Part shown: piece by piece, positions 52,960 to 63,023 of the stretch
How the letters are laid out: the number at the start of each line of letters is the position of its first letter
Position numbering within the stretch: the first letter of the stretch is position 1
From: Lachnospiraceae bacterium
GTDB lineage: Bacteria > Bacillota > Clostridia > Lachnospirales > Lachnospiraceae
Reading direction: 5' to 3'
Assembly: GCA_015056725.1 (NCBI GenBank)
Contig: SVFS01000001.1
Span: 1 to 64,000, forward strand
Length of the DNA: 64,000 bases
Notes under the pieces: model-generated
Database searches by the model: none
Seen by the model: only the letters and a program-made list of their open reading frames with translations
Told to the model about the DNA's origin: nothing
Program-made: the position numbers and the translations under genes

Positions 52960-54153
52960 TCAGTCTTTGCAAAGATACCGATACATTTTTCTCTCTGCAA
53001 TTATCTCTGCCTTACTACACGGTCCCTTCTCGCTAAATATTAAGTCTTGTCCTGCTAATAGTTTTTCTGCTATATCTACCAGACGATTGGCTGCATTTTC
53101 CGCATTCCATTGTGACAAAATGGTATCAACAGCAGCTCTACCCAGTTTTTCACACAAGCCCTGATCCATCAAAAGTTTCTCCGTCTGTTTTACCAAGTCA
53201 AACACATCTCCACTTTTGAAAATCAAACCATTTTTCTCATGTTGTATGAGATACGGTGTAGCTCCGATTGCATGACTTGCTACCACTGCACAGCCACTAT
53301 TCATGGCTTCGTTTAATACTGCGCCCCAGCCTTCCTGATAATCACTGGTAAAAAGATAAATTTGTGTCTCTTCCATTTGCTCGCGGACCTCTTCCGGCGT
53401 CATATAACCAACAAGCTTCACGTAATCTTCTAATCTGTATTCCTTCAGAAGTCTCTGTATTTCCTGCAGCATATCGCCACCGCCAATCATGCGTAGCTCA
53501 AATTTATAGCCTTTCTCTTTCAAGTATTTCGCAAGCTCTATGGGCAGTTCCGGATGCTTCCAATCGATAAAGCGACCTGCCCAAAGTAGCGTCACTTTAT
53601 CTTTTTGTTTTGCTACCTCTTGCTTTAGCAACATGGTTTTATCCATGTCAATCTGCCTTGTCTTTGGAAAATATCCCCATTTCAGCATTTTGTTGGGATA
53701 GGCTCTGACAATATGAAAATCCGAAGACACATACCCTCCTGCACACAAGAGATACACCTGTGCATTACGATACTTCGTATGGTCTTCATATTTCTTTTTA
53801 AGACCTCGTGGTGACACCGCTTTCCACTGGCCTGTTTTATATAAGCGTTCACTATAGCGGATTACCAGTTTTCCGGCTTTCAGTCTTGGCTGTATATAGC
53901 TTTCATCATCCGTTCCGCCGAACACCACCACATCACTATCCAAAATCAATTGCCTGCAAGTTTCAGGTTGCTCGTAATAGCAGCGCAAATAGGGAATTTC
54001 TTTCGTTTCATCTTGCCATCCCATCTGCAAGCGTTCCTGCTCAATAGGCTCCGTCTGGATAAAGCAATAGTCTTCGCCTAATTTCTTATACAATTCGTTG
54101 GACACCGGAATCTGGTGATGGTTTATATAATTTGATACAAAGGTGAGTTTCAT
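52960..54153 (-). CDS. GT4-family glycosyltransferase
   Basis: GT-B enzyme of 397 residues from the ATG at 54153. It begins KLTFVSNYINHHQIPVSNEL, as many Clostridial EPS GT4 proteins do, and its donor half contains VTLLWAGRFIDWKHPELPIE, MIGGGDMLQEI and IYLFTSDYQEGWGAVLNEAMNSG (E-x7-E region). An open frame extends upstream to 54210 inside the previous gene, but AAGGAAT lies before the ATG at 54153, which gives a gap of a few bases and is preferred. Confidence 0.85.
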   Translation of the reverse strand: MKLTFVSNYINHHQIPVSNELYKKLGEDYCFIQTEPIEQERLQMGWQDETKEIPYLRCYYEQPETCRQLILDSDVVVFGGTDDESYIQPRLKAGKLVIRYSERLYKTGQWKAVSPRGLKKKYEDHTKYRNAQVYLLCAGGYVSSDFHIVRAYPNKMLKWGYFPKTRQIDMDKTMLLKQEVAKQKDKVTLLWAGRFIDWKHPELPIELAKYLKEKGYKFELRMIGGGDMLQEIQRLLKEYRLEDYVKLVGYMTPEEVREQMEETQIYLFTSDYQEGWGAVLNEAMNSGCAVVASHAIGATPYLIQHEKNGLIFKSGDVFDLVKQTEKLLMDQGLCEKLGRAAVDTILSQWNAENAANRLVDIAEKLLAGQDLIFSEKGPCSKAEIIAERKMYRYLCKD

Positions 54154-54157
54154 ACAA

Positions 54158-55927
54158 TCATTCCTTCGGTTTCCCTTTATAATAATCATCGTCCTGCCAT
54201 TGAAGTTCATTCGTGCAATACCAAATATAATCTTGCGTATCCGTTCCTAACTTCAATGTATTTTCCACAACAGGTCCTTTTGCTACCATAATAATCAGAA
54301 TAAGCACACCCAAGCCCATTCCCATCTTTACAGGCATCGTATTCCACAGTCTGCGATACTCGGTTTTATCTCTCCATGCTACATTTGCAAGCTTACAAAC
54401 TACTGCGCGATATCCTTCTACTATATAAGGTATCATCATAATATAATAAGACAGCACATAGTGGGTTTTCACTTCACCAATGAAGTGAAACAAGAAACCA
54501 CCTAAAATGGCTACAATCAAATGTGCTTTTTTAAGCGTTAGTTCTTTGCGTTTCATCATAATAAACAGCATTAGACCAAAATAGTGAATACTTTGCAACA
54601 CATTCAGCAATAAATACATTATTGTATTCATTACTCCGCCATTATAAAAAAAGTCTTTCAATACATACGGAAATCTATACTCGAAATCTCTTGTATTGAC
54701 AGTGGTAAAAAACTGAAATGCCGGATCGGCCCATACGGAAGCAAGCTTTCTTGCAAAAAATCTACACGCATATGCCTTTTCCTGCGAAAACAGTTCAAAT
54801 GATGCCCGAAAACTATCATATACTTCCTTCTTAATGATTTCCTGATTTGTACTTATGTCCTGATAAATATTCATCGGAAATGCATTAAACCATCCCGGTG
54901 CTATACTACTTTCCTGTAACCCCATTGCAAGCCACGCTATCATAGGAATACCATTTGTAGTATCTTCTCCTGTAATATAGTGCATAACAATAGGTATTCC
55001 CTTAATTTGCACCATGGTACAAAGCACAATAAACCCAATTCCCACAAGGGATTTCCAACTCTTTTCACGAATAAAATGTACCAATAGCATTAAGCTGATT
55101 ACAATCGCAAATATTTGTGAATTACTTTTCCACATAATTGAGAAAAATAGCAAAACTCCTGCTATAAGTATATCTCTCCACTTTTGTGTTTGTTCAAACC
55201 GTATTTCAAAATAGATTGCCCATATTGCTAAACATACCGCCGAAATCATTCCGTACACATAAGTTACTAATGTCCATACCGGTATTATCATAAGCAGTGC
55301 AATATATGTAAGATACATGGTCTTTTTGCCAAAATACACACCCGCAATTTTACTAATACCTATATATGCAATAAACAACATAAACACGTTAAATATCTGG
55401 AATGCAATTAATGCTCCGTCACCAAATGCCCATACAAATGGGCACATCATTAATACCATGCCATTTTGGTACGGTAGCATTGAAAAATACTCTTTATATG
55501 TCCACTGCGTATAATCTCCTTGCAATAATTGATGTGCTGAATTGTATATCATTGCCTGGTCATGAATGGGAGCCAAATCCATATACACAATGAATATTAT
55601 CAGACCCGTTCCAAGTGCAATAGTCAATAGTATTCCAATTGTTTTCAGAATTCCGATGTCCTGGTTTTCTCTCTCTGCTTCGGATAGCTCCAATTGCTTT
55701 CTTAATTTTAACTTCTGCATAAAAGAAAGAAAAACACATAAGGCAACCAAACCGATACACATTAATATGGTTACTTCACCAAGGTAATACACATGTTCAT
55801 CCGTATAGGCCATGAAGCAGGTCGTAAAAATGCTGAGCAAAAATAAATATAAGGAAATTGCACAAAACAATCCATATACGATTACTGTTGCTATTTGTAA
55901 TGTAAGTTTCTGAAGATGTTTTATCAT
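54158..55927 (-). CDS. GT-C-like membrane protein, paralogue 2
   Basis: Protein of 589 residues with about eleven helices. The first long outward loop has MDLAPIHDQAMIYNSAHQLL (acidic D) and MLPYQNGMVLMM; the second has IPMIAWLAMGLQESSIAPGW. It is closest to the neighbouring protein at 55948-57726: the N termini, the loop motifs and the C-terminal NxxY-type ends align throughout, so the two look like a tandem duplication. GT39-like function is inferred from topology and loop acids. Confidence 0.65.
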   Translation of the reverse strand: MIKHLQKLTLQIATVIVYGLFCAISLYLFLLSIFTTCFMAYTDEHVYYLGEVTILMCIGLVALCVFLSFMQKLKLRKQLELSEAERENQDIGILKTIGILLTIALGTGLIIFIVYMDLAPIHDQAMIYNSAHQLLQGDYTQWTYKEYFSMLPYQNGMVLMMCPFVWAFGDGALIAFQIFNVFMLFIAYIGISKIAGVYFGKKTMYLTYIALLMIIPVWTLVTYVYGMISAVCLAIWAIYFEIRFEQTQKWRDILIAGVLLFFSIMWKSNSQIFAIVISLMLLVHFIREKSWKSLVGIGFIVLCTMVQIKGIPIVMHYITGEDTTNGIPMIAWLAMGLQESSIAPGWFNAFPMNIYQDISTNQEIIKKEVYDSFRASFELFSQEKAYACRFFARKLASVWADPAFQFFTTVNTRDFEYRFPYVLKDFFYNGGVMNTIMYLLLNVLQSIHYFGLMLFIMMKRKELTLKKAHLIVAILGGFLFHFIGEVKTHYVLSYYIMMIPYIVEGYRAVVCKLANVAWRDKTEYRRLWNTMPVKMGMGLGVLILIIMVAKGPVVENTLKLGTDTQDYIWYCTNELQWQDDDYYKGKPKE

Positions 55928-55947
55928 ATTAATCCTTTAATATCCTT

Positions 55948-57726
55948 CTATTCTTCTTGTTTATAATATAACTCTCCAAACCGAAAATCATTGCTCTTCC
56001 AGTACGTGGAGTTTTGTATAAAATAAATCCATTCGCCGGTATCCGACTGCATTCTAATCATGGACTGTATCGCATTTCCATTCCATACTGTGCATATCAA
56101 TACAACCGCAATACCTATTCCTAATACTCTGGCCGTAACAGACTTGTATACTTGGGCAAATCTCGCATTTTTGGGCATGTTCAACAGTTCTTTTATATGC
56201 ATAACTACTTCTACAAATCCACTCGCTGCATATGGTAATAGCAAAACATAGTAAGGAATACTATACTGACATTTTCCTTCCCAGAACAAATGAAAAAGGA
56301 AACCTCCTAAAAAGGTCGTTAATAATACGATTTGTTCCAGGGTTATTTTTTTACGTTTCAGCAACAAGTGCACTAATACAAGTGCATATACCATACTTTG
56401 AAATACATCTAACACAAGCAGTAATACCGTATTCATAATACCGCCACCGTAAAAGATATCTTTCATCCAATATGGCAACGTTCCATTTACATTCATCTTT
56501 CCAATAGTGGAAAAGCCTTCCAAATCAGGTGAACTCCACATAGATGCAATTTTTCTTCCAAAGAAACTAATCGCGTAATCTTTGTTATCTGCAAATAACT
56601 TCAGCGTTTCCTGTATACTTGCAACCGACCTCTGCTGTACTGCTGCTATATTATACTGACACTCTTCATAAGCTAACACCGTAAATCTGTTATACCACCC
56701 GGGAGCAATATTACTTTCTTTTAATCCCATAGCAACCCACGCAATCATGGGGATGCCATTTCCTGTATCTGCTCCTGTCAGGATATGCATTACGTAGGGG
56801 ATAAGCTTTATCTCCAGCACTACCGCCACCACAACAAGTATCAGACCTACTATGGACTTCCACGTTTTATTTTTTATACCGTGAAGCAAAAGCATAATGC
56901 CTACTGCAATGGCAAAAATCTCATAATTGCTTTTGTACATAACAGCTATAAACAAACATATAGCGCAGAAAAGAAGATGCTTCCATCTTCCGGTCTTCTC
57001 ATAACGATGTTCAAAGCACATTGCCAATACACTAAATGACAATCCGGGTACCGTTCCGTATACGTATGTCACATAGGACCACATAGGAATAAACATCAGC
57101 AAGATGACATACGTGATTTTGGAAACATGTTCTCCAAAAAACTCTTTAGCAAGATAGCACAGCCCCAAAATTGCTACATACCACAGTATCAGATTGTACA
57201 CCTGAATTCCCAGATAGGCTTTTTCTCCCAAAAGCACCCAAAAGGGAACTTCTAAAAGAACCAGACCATTTTGGAATGGGAACGTATATAAGTATCCTCC
57301 TTGCTGCCATTCTGAAAAGTCCCCTCTTAGAAGACTTCCTGCAGCATCGTACACACTTCCCGGATCATATTGAGGTCTAAGACTAATTGTAAATATCAGC
57401 AACAGTAATACTACAAACCAAAGCAATGTTCCCACATGATATGCTGTATTCCCATAGGGTTTTGAAACGGGCGTAGTACTGTCCGAAATGTTTCTTTTTG
57501 CTTTTTCCCATCTTAGTTCCGCAAACGCACACAGAAGCAAAAAGACTGCAATTCCAAACACCATTAGAATCCCAAAATCTTTCACATAGAAAATATGCTC
57601 ATCTATATAGCACATAACACATGTATTAAAAATGCTGACCATAAAGAGGTACGAAATAATAATCGCAAACAAACCATATGAAATTATTTTTGCGGTAGAT
57701 AATACTACTTTTTGTGTTCTCTGCAT
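55948..57726 (-). CDS. GT-C-like membrane protein, paralogue 3
   Basis: Protein of 592 residues with about eleven helices. The loop after the third helix has LRPQYDPGSVYDAAGSLLRG and TFPFQNGLVLLEVP; the later loop has GIPMIAWVAMGLKESNIAPG followed by WYNRF. It follows a GT4 gene by 13 bases and precedes its tandem paralogue by 20. The three related proteins (with 49966-51831) may transfer different sugars to one polymer, or may be redundant copies under divergence. No catalytic role is shown beyond the acidic loop. Confidence 0.65.
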   Translation of the reverse strand: MQRTQKVVLSTAKIISYGLFAIIISYLFMVSIFNTCVMCYIDEHIFYVKDFGILMVFGIAVFLLLCAFAELRWEKAKRNISDSTTPVSKPYGNTAYHVGTLLWFVVLLLLIFTISLRPQYDPGSVYDAAGSLLRGDFSEWQQGGYLYTFPFQNGLVLLEVPFWVLLGEKAYLGIQVYNLILWYVAILGLCYLAKEFFGEHVSKITYVILLMFIPMWSYVTYVYGTVPGLSFSVLAMCFEHRYEKTGRWKHLLFCAICLFIAVMYKSNYEIFAIAVGIMLLLHGIKNKTWKSIVGLILVVVAVVLEIKLIPYVMHILTGADTGNGIPMIAWVAMGLKESNIAPGWYNRFTVLAYEECQYNIAAVQQRSVASIQETLKLFADNKDYAISFFGRKIASMWSSPDLEGFSTIGKMNVNGTLPYWMKDIFYGGGIMNTVLLLVLDVFQSMVYALVLVHLLLKRKKITLEQIVLLTTFLGGFLFHLFWEGKCQYSIPYYVLLLPYAASGFVEVVMHIKELLNMPKNARFAQVYKSVTARVLGIGIAVVLICTVWNGNAIQSMIRMQSDTGEWIYFIQNSTYWKSNDFRFGELYYKQEE

Positions 57727-57739
57727 TTTCTTGTCTCTT

Positions 57740-59104
57740 TTATTCTTTACTGGTTGTCATCTCTCCATATATTTCCAGCAATCTCTGATAATTCTTTTCT
57801 GCATCATGGGTATCCCTTGCATGGGCACGCGCATTATCGCAGAACTGCTCTATTCTCGCAGTGTTATTTCTATCAAACACATAGCAGATTGCCTCTGCCA
57901 ATGCTTCCACATTTCCGGCCTCATAAAGGATTCCATCTGCCGGATAGTCTGCCTGTGCCAGGTGCTCTGCATCTTGACCGTAAAAGATGCTGGAAATTCC
58001 ACCCACATCCGCACATACGGCAGGTGTCCCAAGAATCATGGCTTCTCCCACGGAATTCGGCGAATTCTCAATCGAAGACGGACATACAAATACATGACAG
58101 TTTAAATACTGCTCTTTCATCTGTTCTGCATTTAAACGTCCCAAAAAGTGCACTTTGTCCATGCATCCATTCTCCTGCATCAGCTTCAAGATATATTTTC
58201 CATAAGACTCCAGCTTTAGCTGTCCTTTCAGCCCATTCACGCCGGACTCTGCGGCCGTCTTGATAATGCTGTTGCCTGCTACAAAGATTTCTGTATCAGG
58301 ATACTGCTCCAATATCCTCGGCATCGCTCTAAGCACATAATGTAAGCCTTTAATCGGATAATCTCCCTGGCTTAAGAAAATCGTATGTTTCTTGCAATCT
58401 GACTTGTTCCATTTTCCTTTATAGAAGTTAGAACGAAGTGTTTCATTCATAAAATGATACGTTGCAATCGGATTCCACTGGCTTGTATATTTCTTGTCCC
58501 AGGATGTTCTTCCTGTGATATGATTTGCCATCTTGATAGCTTGTTCTTCATACGTGCCTCGCAGGACAAATTTCTGTTGCTGCTTGCGGAGATTGTCTTT
58601 TTTCACTGCATCACGGAAGGTCGTACGATTCCATACCTTGTCCGGCAAATCTGCTTTAAAATGCTCTGCATACACCTTACAAAGTCCCTGAATGCCGATA
58701 AGTGTTCTCTCAGGTCTATTAAAAGCTTTTGTCATCGCCAGTGCATGTGGATATTCTGTTCCGAATATATGCACCACATCCGGTTTAAAGTCTTTTATAA
58801 TCTCTTGAAAGCGTACTTCCATTCCTTCGTCATAGACTTCTGCTGCTTGTATATTTTCATAAAATCCGTAGGCTGAGATTTTCTTCCCCGCAAGTTTTCC
58901 TTTTTTATCGGAAAAACGGATAACCTGATGGAAATTCTTAAGGTTATCGCCTACAGGAAAGCATACTCCAAGCCGGATTTCTTCAGACTCTGCCAATATT
59001 TTATTACTTAAACCCGTCAGCCAGCCTTCTTTATTGCTGGACTGCATGTGTAAATGCTCCGCGATTACCGGAAGCATGATATTACACAGCCACAACACTC
59101 TCAT
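57740..59104 (-). CDS. GT4-family glycosyltransferase
   Basis: GT-B enzyme of 454 residues, longer than the other GT4 proteins here. N-terminal RVLWLCNIMLPVIAEHL, a middle insertion with FKPDVVHIFGTEYPHALAM, and a donor half with TIFLSQGDYPIKGLHYVLRA, VHFLGRLNAEQMKEQYLN and VFVCPSSIENSPNSVGEAMI (E-x7-E). The long insert and GDYPIKGLH pattern are typical of a Clostridial/Bacteroides EPS subgroup. Sugar unknown. Confidence 0.83.
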   Translation of the reverse strand: MRVLWLCNIMLPVIAEHLHMQSSNKEGWLTGLSNKILAESEEIRLGVCFPVGDNLKNFHQVIRFSDKKGKLAGKKISAYGFYENIQAAEVYDEGMEVRFQEIIKDFKPDVVHIFGTEYPHALAMTKAFNRPERTLIGIQGLCKVYAEHFKADLPDKVWNRTTFRDAVKKDNLRKQQQKFVLRGTYEEQAIKMANHITGRTSWDKKYTSQWNPIATYHFMNETLRSNFYKGKWNKSDCKKHTIFLSQGDYPIKGLHYVLRAMPRILEQYPDTEIFVAGNSIIKTAAESGVNGLKGQLKLESYGKYILKLMQENGCMDKVHFLGRLNAEQMKEQYLNCHVFVCPSSIENSPNSVGEAMILGTPAVCADVGGISSIFYGQDAEHLAQADYPADGILYEAGNVEALAEAICYVFDRNNTARIEQFCDNARAHARDTHDAEKNYQRLLEIYGEMTTSKE

Positions 59105-59124
59105 AGCTATCCCTCAGCATTCCA

Positions 59125-59961
59125 CTATTTATTGCGATAAATCATTTCTTTTAATCTATGATAGATTCCTGATAAAGCCGTAGACTCTGCAATCCATCTT
59201 CTTAATGGTGCAAGCGTCAAAAACATAATTGTTTTATATTTTGCGATTTCTGATTTTTTCATATACCGCTTAATGATTAATTCATGTTCCCTTTTATCCA
59301 ATGACTGATTTTCTTTGGATTCTGAAATGCCACCGCCTTCATAGTCCGAAATCACGGTATCCATATAATAAAATTCTGCTTCTTTTTCATAAAAAGCCCA
59401 TAGGAAATGATCATAATCCGCTCTGATTTTTAAACTGTCGTCATATTTCTTTTCTTGAATTAAGTTCTTACTATAAAAGCAGGATTGGTGACATGGTATA
59501 TTCCGATAGCAGGTAAAGCCTGTGATCTTCGGTGCAGAATGAACCATTACTCCCGTACGGCTACAAAAAGTATTCCCATAGAAAATGGCACCCTTTCCTA
59601 AGAAAGTCTTTGAATTCTCCGCATTGTCTATATACTTCGTCACACGTTCCAATACTTCTTTATCAAAGAAGACATCTCCGCAGTTTAAATATAGGATATA
59701 ATCACCCTGTACATACTCTGCCGCCTGATTCATGGCATCATATACGCTTTTATCCTTTTGGCAAATCACCAGAATCTTTTCTGTCGCCAATGCTTCTCCC
59801 AGCCGTGAATCTTCTTCCAAAAGTCCAAGAGAACCATCTTTTGACACGCCGTCCTTGATAATAACCTGATAATCCGTAAAGGTCTGGTCCAATATACTGT
59901 TCATTGTTTTAACAAGCTTATCCCCCGGATTATAGCTTGCTGTAATAATAGAAAATTTCAT
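59125..59961 (-). CDS. GT2-family glycosyltransferase
   Basis: GT-A enzyme of 278 residues. KFSIITASYNPGDKLVKTMN begins the fold, with QVIIKDGVSKDGSL and YVQGDYILYLNCGDVFFD (NxGD in place of DxD, as in WcaA/colanic-type GT2 proteins) following. It has a conserved IPCHQSCFYSK acceptor segment. It probably adds one sugar of the repeat unit. It lies between EpsG and a GT4 gene. Confidence 0.83.
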   Translation of the reverse strand: MKFSIITASYNPGDKLVKTMNSILDQTFTDYQVIIKDGVSKDGSLGLLEEDSRLGEALATEKILVICQKDKSVYDAMNQAAEYVQGDYILYLNCGDVFFDKEVLERVTKYIDNAENSKTFLGKGAIFYGNTFCSRTGVMVHSAPKITGFTCYRNIPCHQSCFYSKNLIQEKKYDDSLKIRADYDHFLWAFYEKEAEFYYMDTVISDYEGGGISESKENQSLDKREHELIIKRYMKKSEIAKYKTIMFLTLAPLRRWIAESTALSGIYHRLKEMIYRNK

Positions 59962-59975
59962 CTATACTCTGTCTC

Positions 59976-61082
59976 CTACTGGAATATCCAGTTTCTATAT
60001 GGAAGAATCCTTATATCTGTGCTATAACAACTTCTCAAAAACAACGCAAAATATGCAAGAAAAGCAAGGCCTATCACTATCGTCCAAAAACACTGTTGTT
60101 TCTTATTTTCTATCTTTACTAAGATCCCCGGAATCAAAAAAACATTTGTAATGTTCAGATAATATCCGATTCTGGAAATCTCAGGGATAAAACTTGCAAA
60201 CACATACAATACAAGCGCTCCCAGATTGCAGTAAAAATAAAAGCTGTTTTTCTTATCATCTTTTATGGCACTCTTGAAATACAACAACGAAAAAACAAGC
60301 ACTGCCGCACATCTCGCCACATTAGTAAGAGAAGTCTCTCCCGTATCAAACATGGAGCCTTCATAAAATGGATAAAAGAAAAATATAATTTTTCTATACA
60401 GGTCTTGAAACAAAATCAGACTCGCACATCCAAGCGCAAGTAAAATCATATGCCACTTTTTCCAATTTCTTGATGCAAGAAAATAAAGCGGTATGACTAC
60501 AAGTACAGACTTATGAAAACACGCCGCCAGTCCTATCCATAAAACAAACTTTAGCCACTCATCCGATAACACGTACTTTACAGAAAACATTGCTATTGAT
60601 AAAACCAAATAGTATCTTACTGAATTCAGACTTGAAAAATAGTATCCTGCAGTCAGCAGCAAATACAAGCTATAGCAAAACTGCTCACTCTGGTCATAAA
60701 GCCCTCTTACAAAAAACAGTACTGTAAAGAAAGAAAAGAACCCAAATATCGGCAAATACTGGTCAAAATCCAGCATGGACTGCAAAAACTTAACTACCAG
60801 CACAAACCCCGGCTCGAATGATACATGTCTGTTCTGCTGAATCAAAAGGAAATCACTTCTGTATACCCAATAGTCATTCCCCACCGCAATACGGCACGCA
60901 GATACCGCGAACATTAAAAAGAAAATACTGCTTACAAGAACTGCATTAAAAAACTGCTGTCTACTATGAAGTTTTCCTGTATTCTCTGCCATTGACAGTC
61001 TTGCTGCCGGAAGATTCACAAAAAATGCAAGTCCCACTGTCACAACCGTCAAAATCAGATAAATAAAAATACTGTAATCCAT
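59976..61082 (-). CDS. EpsG-family polymerase
   Basis: Integral membrane protein of 368 residues with about ten to eleven helices. The EpsG family pattern includes ACRIAVGNDYWVYRSDF in the first outward loop, VSFEPGFVLVVKFL and LNSVRYYLVLSIAMFSVKYV with the conserved R. EpsG proteins occupy the Wzy position in Gram-positive EPS operons. It is placed before GT2 and GT4 genes, early in the operon, as usual. It is the first of three polymerase/ligase candidates in the window. Confidence 0.8.
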   Translation of the reverse strand: MDYSIFIYLILTVVTVGLAFFVNLPAARLSMAENTGKLHSRQQFFNAVLVSSIFFLMFAVSACRIAVGNDYWVYRSDFLLIQQNRHVSFEPGFVLVVKFLQSMLDFDQYLPIFGFFSFFTVLFFVRGLYDQSEQFCYSLYLLLTAGYYFSSLNSVRYYLVLSIAMFSVKYVLSDEWLKFVLWIGLAACFHKSVLVVIPLYFLASRNWKKWHMILLALGCASLILFQDLYRKIIFFFYPFYEGSMFDTGETSLTNVARCAAVLVFSLLYFKSAIKDDKKNSFYFYCNLGALVLYVFASFIPEISRIGYYLNITNVFLIPGILVKIENKKQQCFWTIVIGLAFLAYFALFLRSCYSTDIRILPYRNWIFQ

Positions 61083-61133
61083 AATTATTGCTATTCACTT
61101 ATTCATCTTTGTGTTACATATATGTTTTCACGA

Positions 61134-61925
61134 TTATTTTGTACCCTTTACACTTTGGATACCCTTACGCATCTGCTCGTATGCCTGCTTTACAGACAAG
61201 TCTCCACATAATGCTTTTTTATGTGCTAACAGAAAACGTAATGCCCACGACTTTGCCAAGCTACCATACAAATAATGATAGAGTACGCCTCTGTCAAAGA
61301 AAAACTTCTCGGTGTAGCCTTTAAACCATGTAGAATCGCCTGCAGATTCTTTTCCAATCGTAACCGGTGATGCATACACCTGATAGCCTTTATCCATAAA
61401 CTGTTTCAAAAACAAACTGTCTTCACCGGCGCTGTACTTTGCACCGCCACCAAACAGCAAAGAAAACGTCACACCCGATTCCAACATCTTTTCACGTCTG
61501 ATTGCAAAACTTACCGCACCGTAACGTCCACAGTTATACCAGTGGACCTTTTTCCACGCTTCATTATGATAAGTCTGTCTCGCCTCTGCCACTTCTATAT
61601 TAAACAAAATCATATCCGCTTCCGGATGCGACTCAAATTCCTTCCGTATCGCCTGCTCATAACCGGATTCATACACAATATCCTGGTCCGAAAACAAACA
61701 AATCTCGCCCTTGGCACGCATAAGTGCTGTATTCCTGCTAAGTCCGACTCCGCGCTCAGCCATGTGGAACACCCGTACTGTCCTGCCTCTATGCTCCAAC
61801 ATACTGATTTCATACTTGTCACACTGATTTACTAAAATAGCATCACTCTCAATATTCATTTGTTCCATGAGTAATTCCGGGTTTTGATTTACTCCGGCAA
61901 TTAATACCTCTACCGAATGTGACAT
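61134..61925 (-). CDS. GT2-family glycosyltransferase
   Basis: GT-A enzyme of about 263 residues. The usual N-terminal strand is VEVLIAGVNQNPELLMEQMN, followed by the nucleotide region and GEICLFSDQDIVYESGYEQA (DQD as the metal site). GLSRNTALMRAKG is a common signature of this subgroup. The ATG at 61925 follows the Wzz-like stop as TAATATG and has AAGGG in front; an ATG at 61940 inside that gene is also open but less likely. Early gene of the operon. Confidence 0.8.
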   Translation of the reverse strand: MSHSVEVLIAGVNQNPELLMEQMNIESDAILVNQCDKYEISMLEHRGRTVRVFHMAERGVGLSRNTALMRAKGEICLFSDQDIVYESGYEQAIRKEFESHPEADMILFNIEVAEARQTYHNEAWKKVHWYNCGRYGAVSFAIRREKMLESGVTFSLLFGGGAKYSAGEDSLFLKQFMDKGYQVYASPVTIGKESAGDSTWFKGYTEKFFFDRGVLYHYLYGSLAKSWALRFLLAHKKALCGDLSVKQAYEQMRKGIQSVKGTK

Positions 61926-61926
61926 A

Positions 61927-63012
61927 TTATTTCCCTTCATATCTCTTTATAAGTGTTTCGTCTGCGTCCCATAACAACGCTGCTTTTACATCTATATCAC
62001 ACTTTTTACAGATGGATAATGTTTTTTCAATCGCTTTTCCATTATGATTTCCGGCTTTTACAACAAGAATCATCTGGTTTATATTGCTGTTTTCTATGTC
62101 AGAACGCTTACACTCTACGTCTTTTAATAATCCATCTACAGAAACTGCTTTTAATGTACATCCTGTTTTTTCAGCCACTGCTTGTATCACTTTTTCAGCA
62201 TCCACACCTTCGTCCATCACTAAAAGACTACTGTTCTCCGGACAAAGCTTTTTAAATAATGGCGGCATTTCTTTGCTGTTTACCGTGCCAAGCATTGGCA
62301 AGTGGTATCTGCGTTCAAACATAATCGGTACATATACCGAATCATCTAAAACAAAAGAACATAGCATCCATAATAAGACAACAAATACAAATATTACCGT
62401 CCCCAGCATACAAGCCCTAAAGGTTCTTACATCAGCCTTAACAAGCTCTGCTTCTGTCGGTTGCTGCAGAATGCGCACTCCTGCAATCTCCTTCTGTTCC
62501 TGTCCAAAATCATCCATTGCCAAAAGAAGTGCATCATTAATCTTCATGGTAAGGTCCGGATTATTTGTCGTAACCGTAGTTGTCACAATTCTTGTATCTG
62601 ACAACATCGTAGCATACAGACTTTCTCGAAGCATGTCCTTTGTAACGGACCAATTTTTGCCCTCACTATCCACAAACACAACAACTGATGCCGCTTCCGT
62701 GTTTTCCTCTGTCTGTAAATAACCAAGTATCTTATCCGTAAAAACATCATCACCGATAAGCTGTGTCCATGTGGTCTGGTTAAAATAAGTATGCTGCTCT
62801 CCGTTTTCCAGCAGAGCATAATCCATATAAAAATCCGTAATGGCCTGATATTCCTTTGCCGGTCCGAAGGTTACCTTTCTCAGATAGTATGGTCCGCCAA
62901 TAAGAAGTGCACCTAAGACTGCTGCCAGTACGACAATCCATATTTTTTTCACAAAGCGCAATACCAATAACTTCATATCGATTGGTTCACTACCGTAATT
63001 ACATTCCCACAT
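61927..63012 (-). CDS. Wzz/YveK-type co-polymerase with degenerate kinase-like tail
   Basis: Protein of 361 residues. Membrane helix 1 lies at about 26-46 and helix 2 at about 200-222, with an outward domain between them. The cytoplasmic tail (about 235-361) is similar in layout to the nucleotide-binding domain of tyrosine kinases (SSLLVMDEGVDAEKVIQAVA, MILVVKAGNHNG) but lacks Walker A and B. It lies right after the first initiating transferase and probably sets chain length for the block A glycan. A separate active tyrosine kinase or phosphatase is not encoded in the window. Confidence 0.75.
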   Translation of the reverse strand: MWECNYGSEPIDMKLLVLRFVKKIWIVVLAAVLGALLIGGPYYLRKVTFGPAKEYQAITDFYMDYALLENGEQHTYFNQTTWTQLIGDDVFTDKILGYLQTEENTEAASVVVFVDSEGKNWSVTKDMLRESLYATMLSDTRIVTTTVTTNNPDLTMKINDALLLAMDDFGQEQKEIAGVRILQQPTEAELVKADVRTFRACMLGTVIFVFVVLLWMLCSFVLDDSVYVPIMFERRYHLPMLGTVNSKEMPPLFKKLCPENSSLLVMDEGVDAEKVIQAVAEKTGCTLKAVSVDGLLKDVECKRSDIENSNINQMILVVKAGNHNGKAIEKTLSICKKCDIDVKAALLWDADETLIKRYEGK

Positions 63013-63023
63013 AATCTCTGTCC

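Noticed and set aside
57632..58263. Plus-strand open frames of 157 and 183 residues
   Set aside because: They lie opposite strong minus-strand genes (GT-C-like protein and GT4 enzyme), have no family features and carry no ribosome site.
62084..62722. Plus-strand open frame of 212 residues
   Set aside because: It is the antisense shadow of the Wzz-like gene, which has clear topology and context; composition is rich in Ser/Thr as expected for a shadow.
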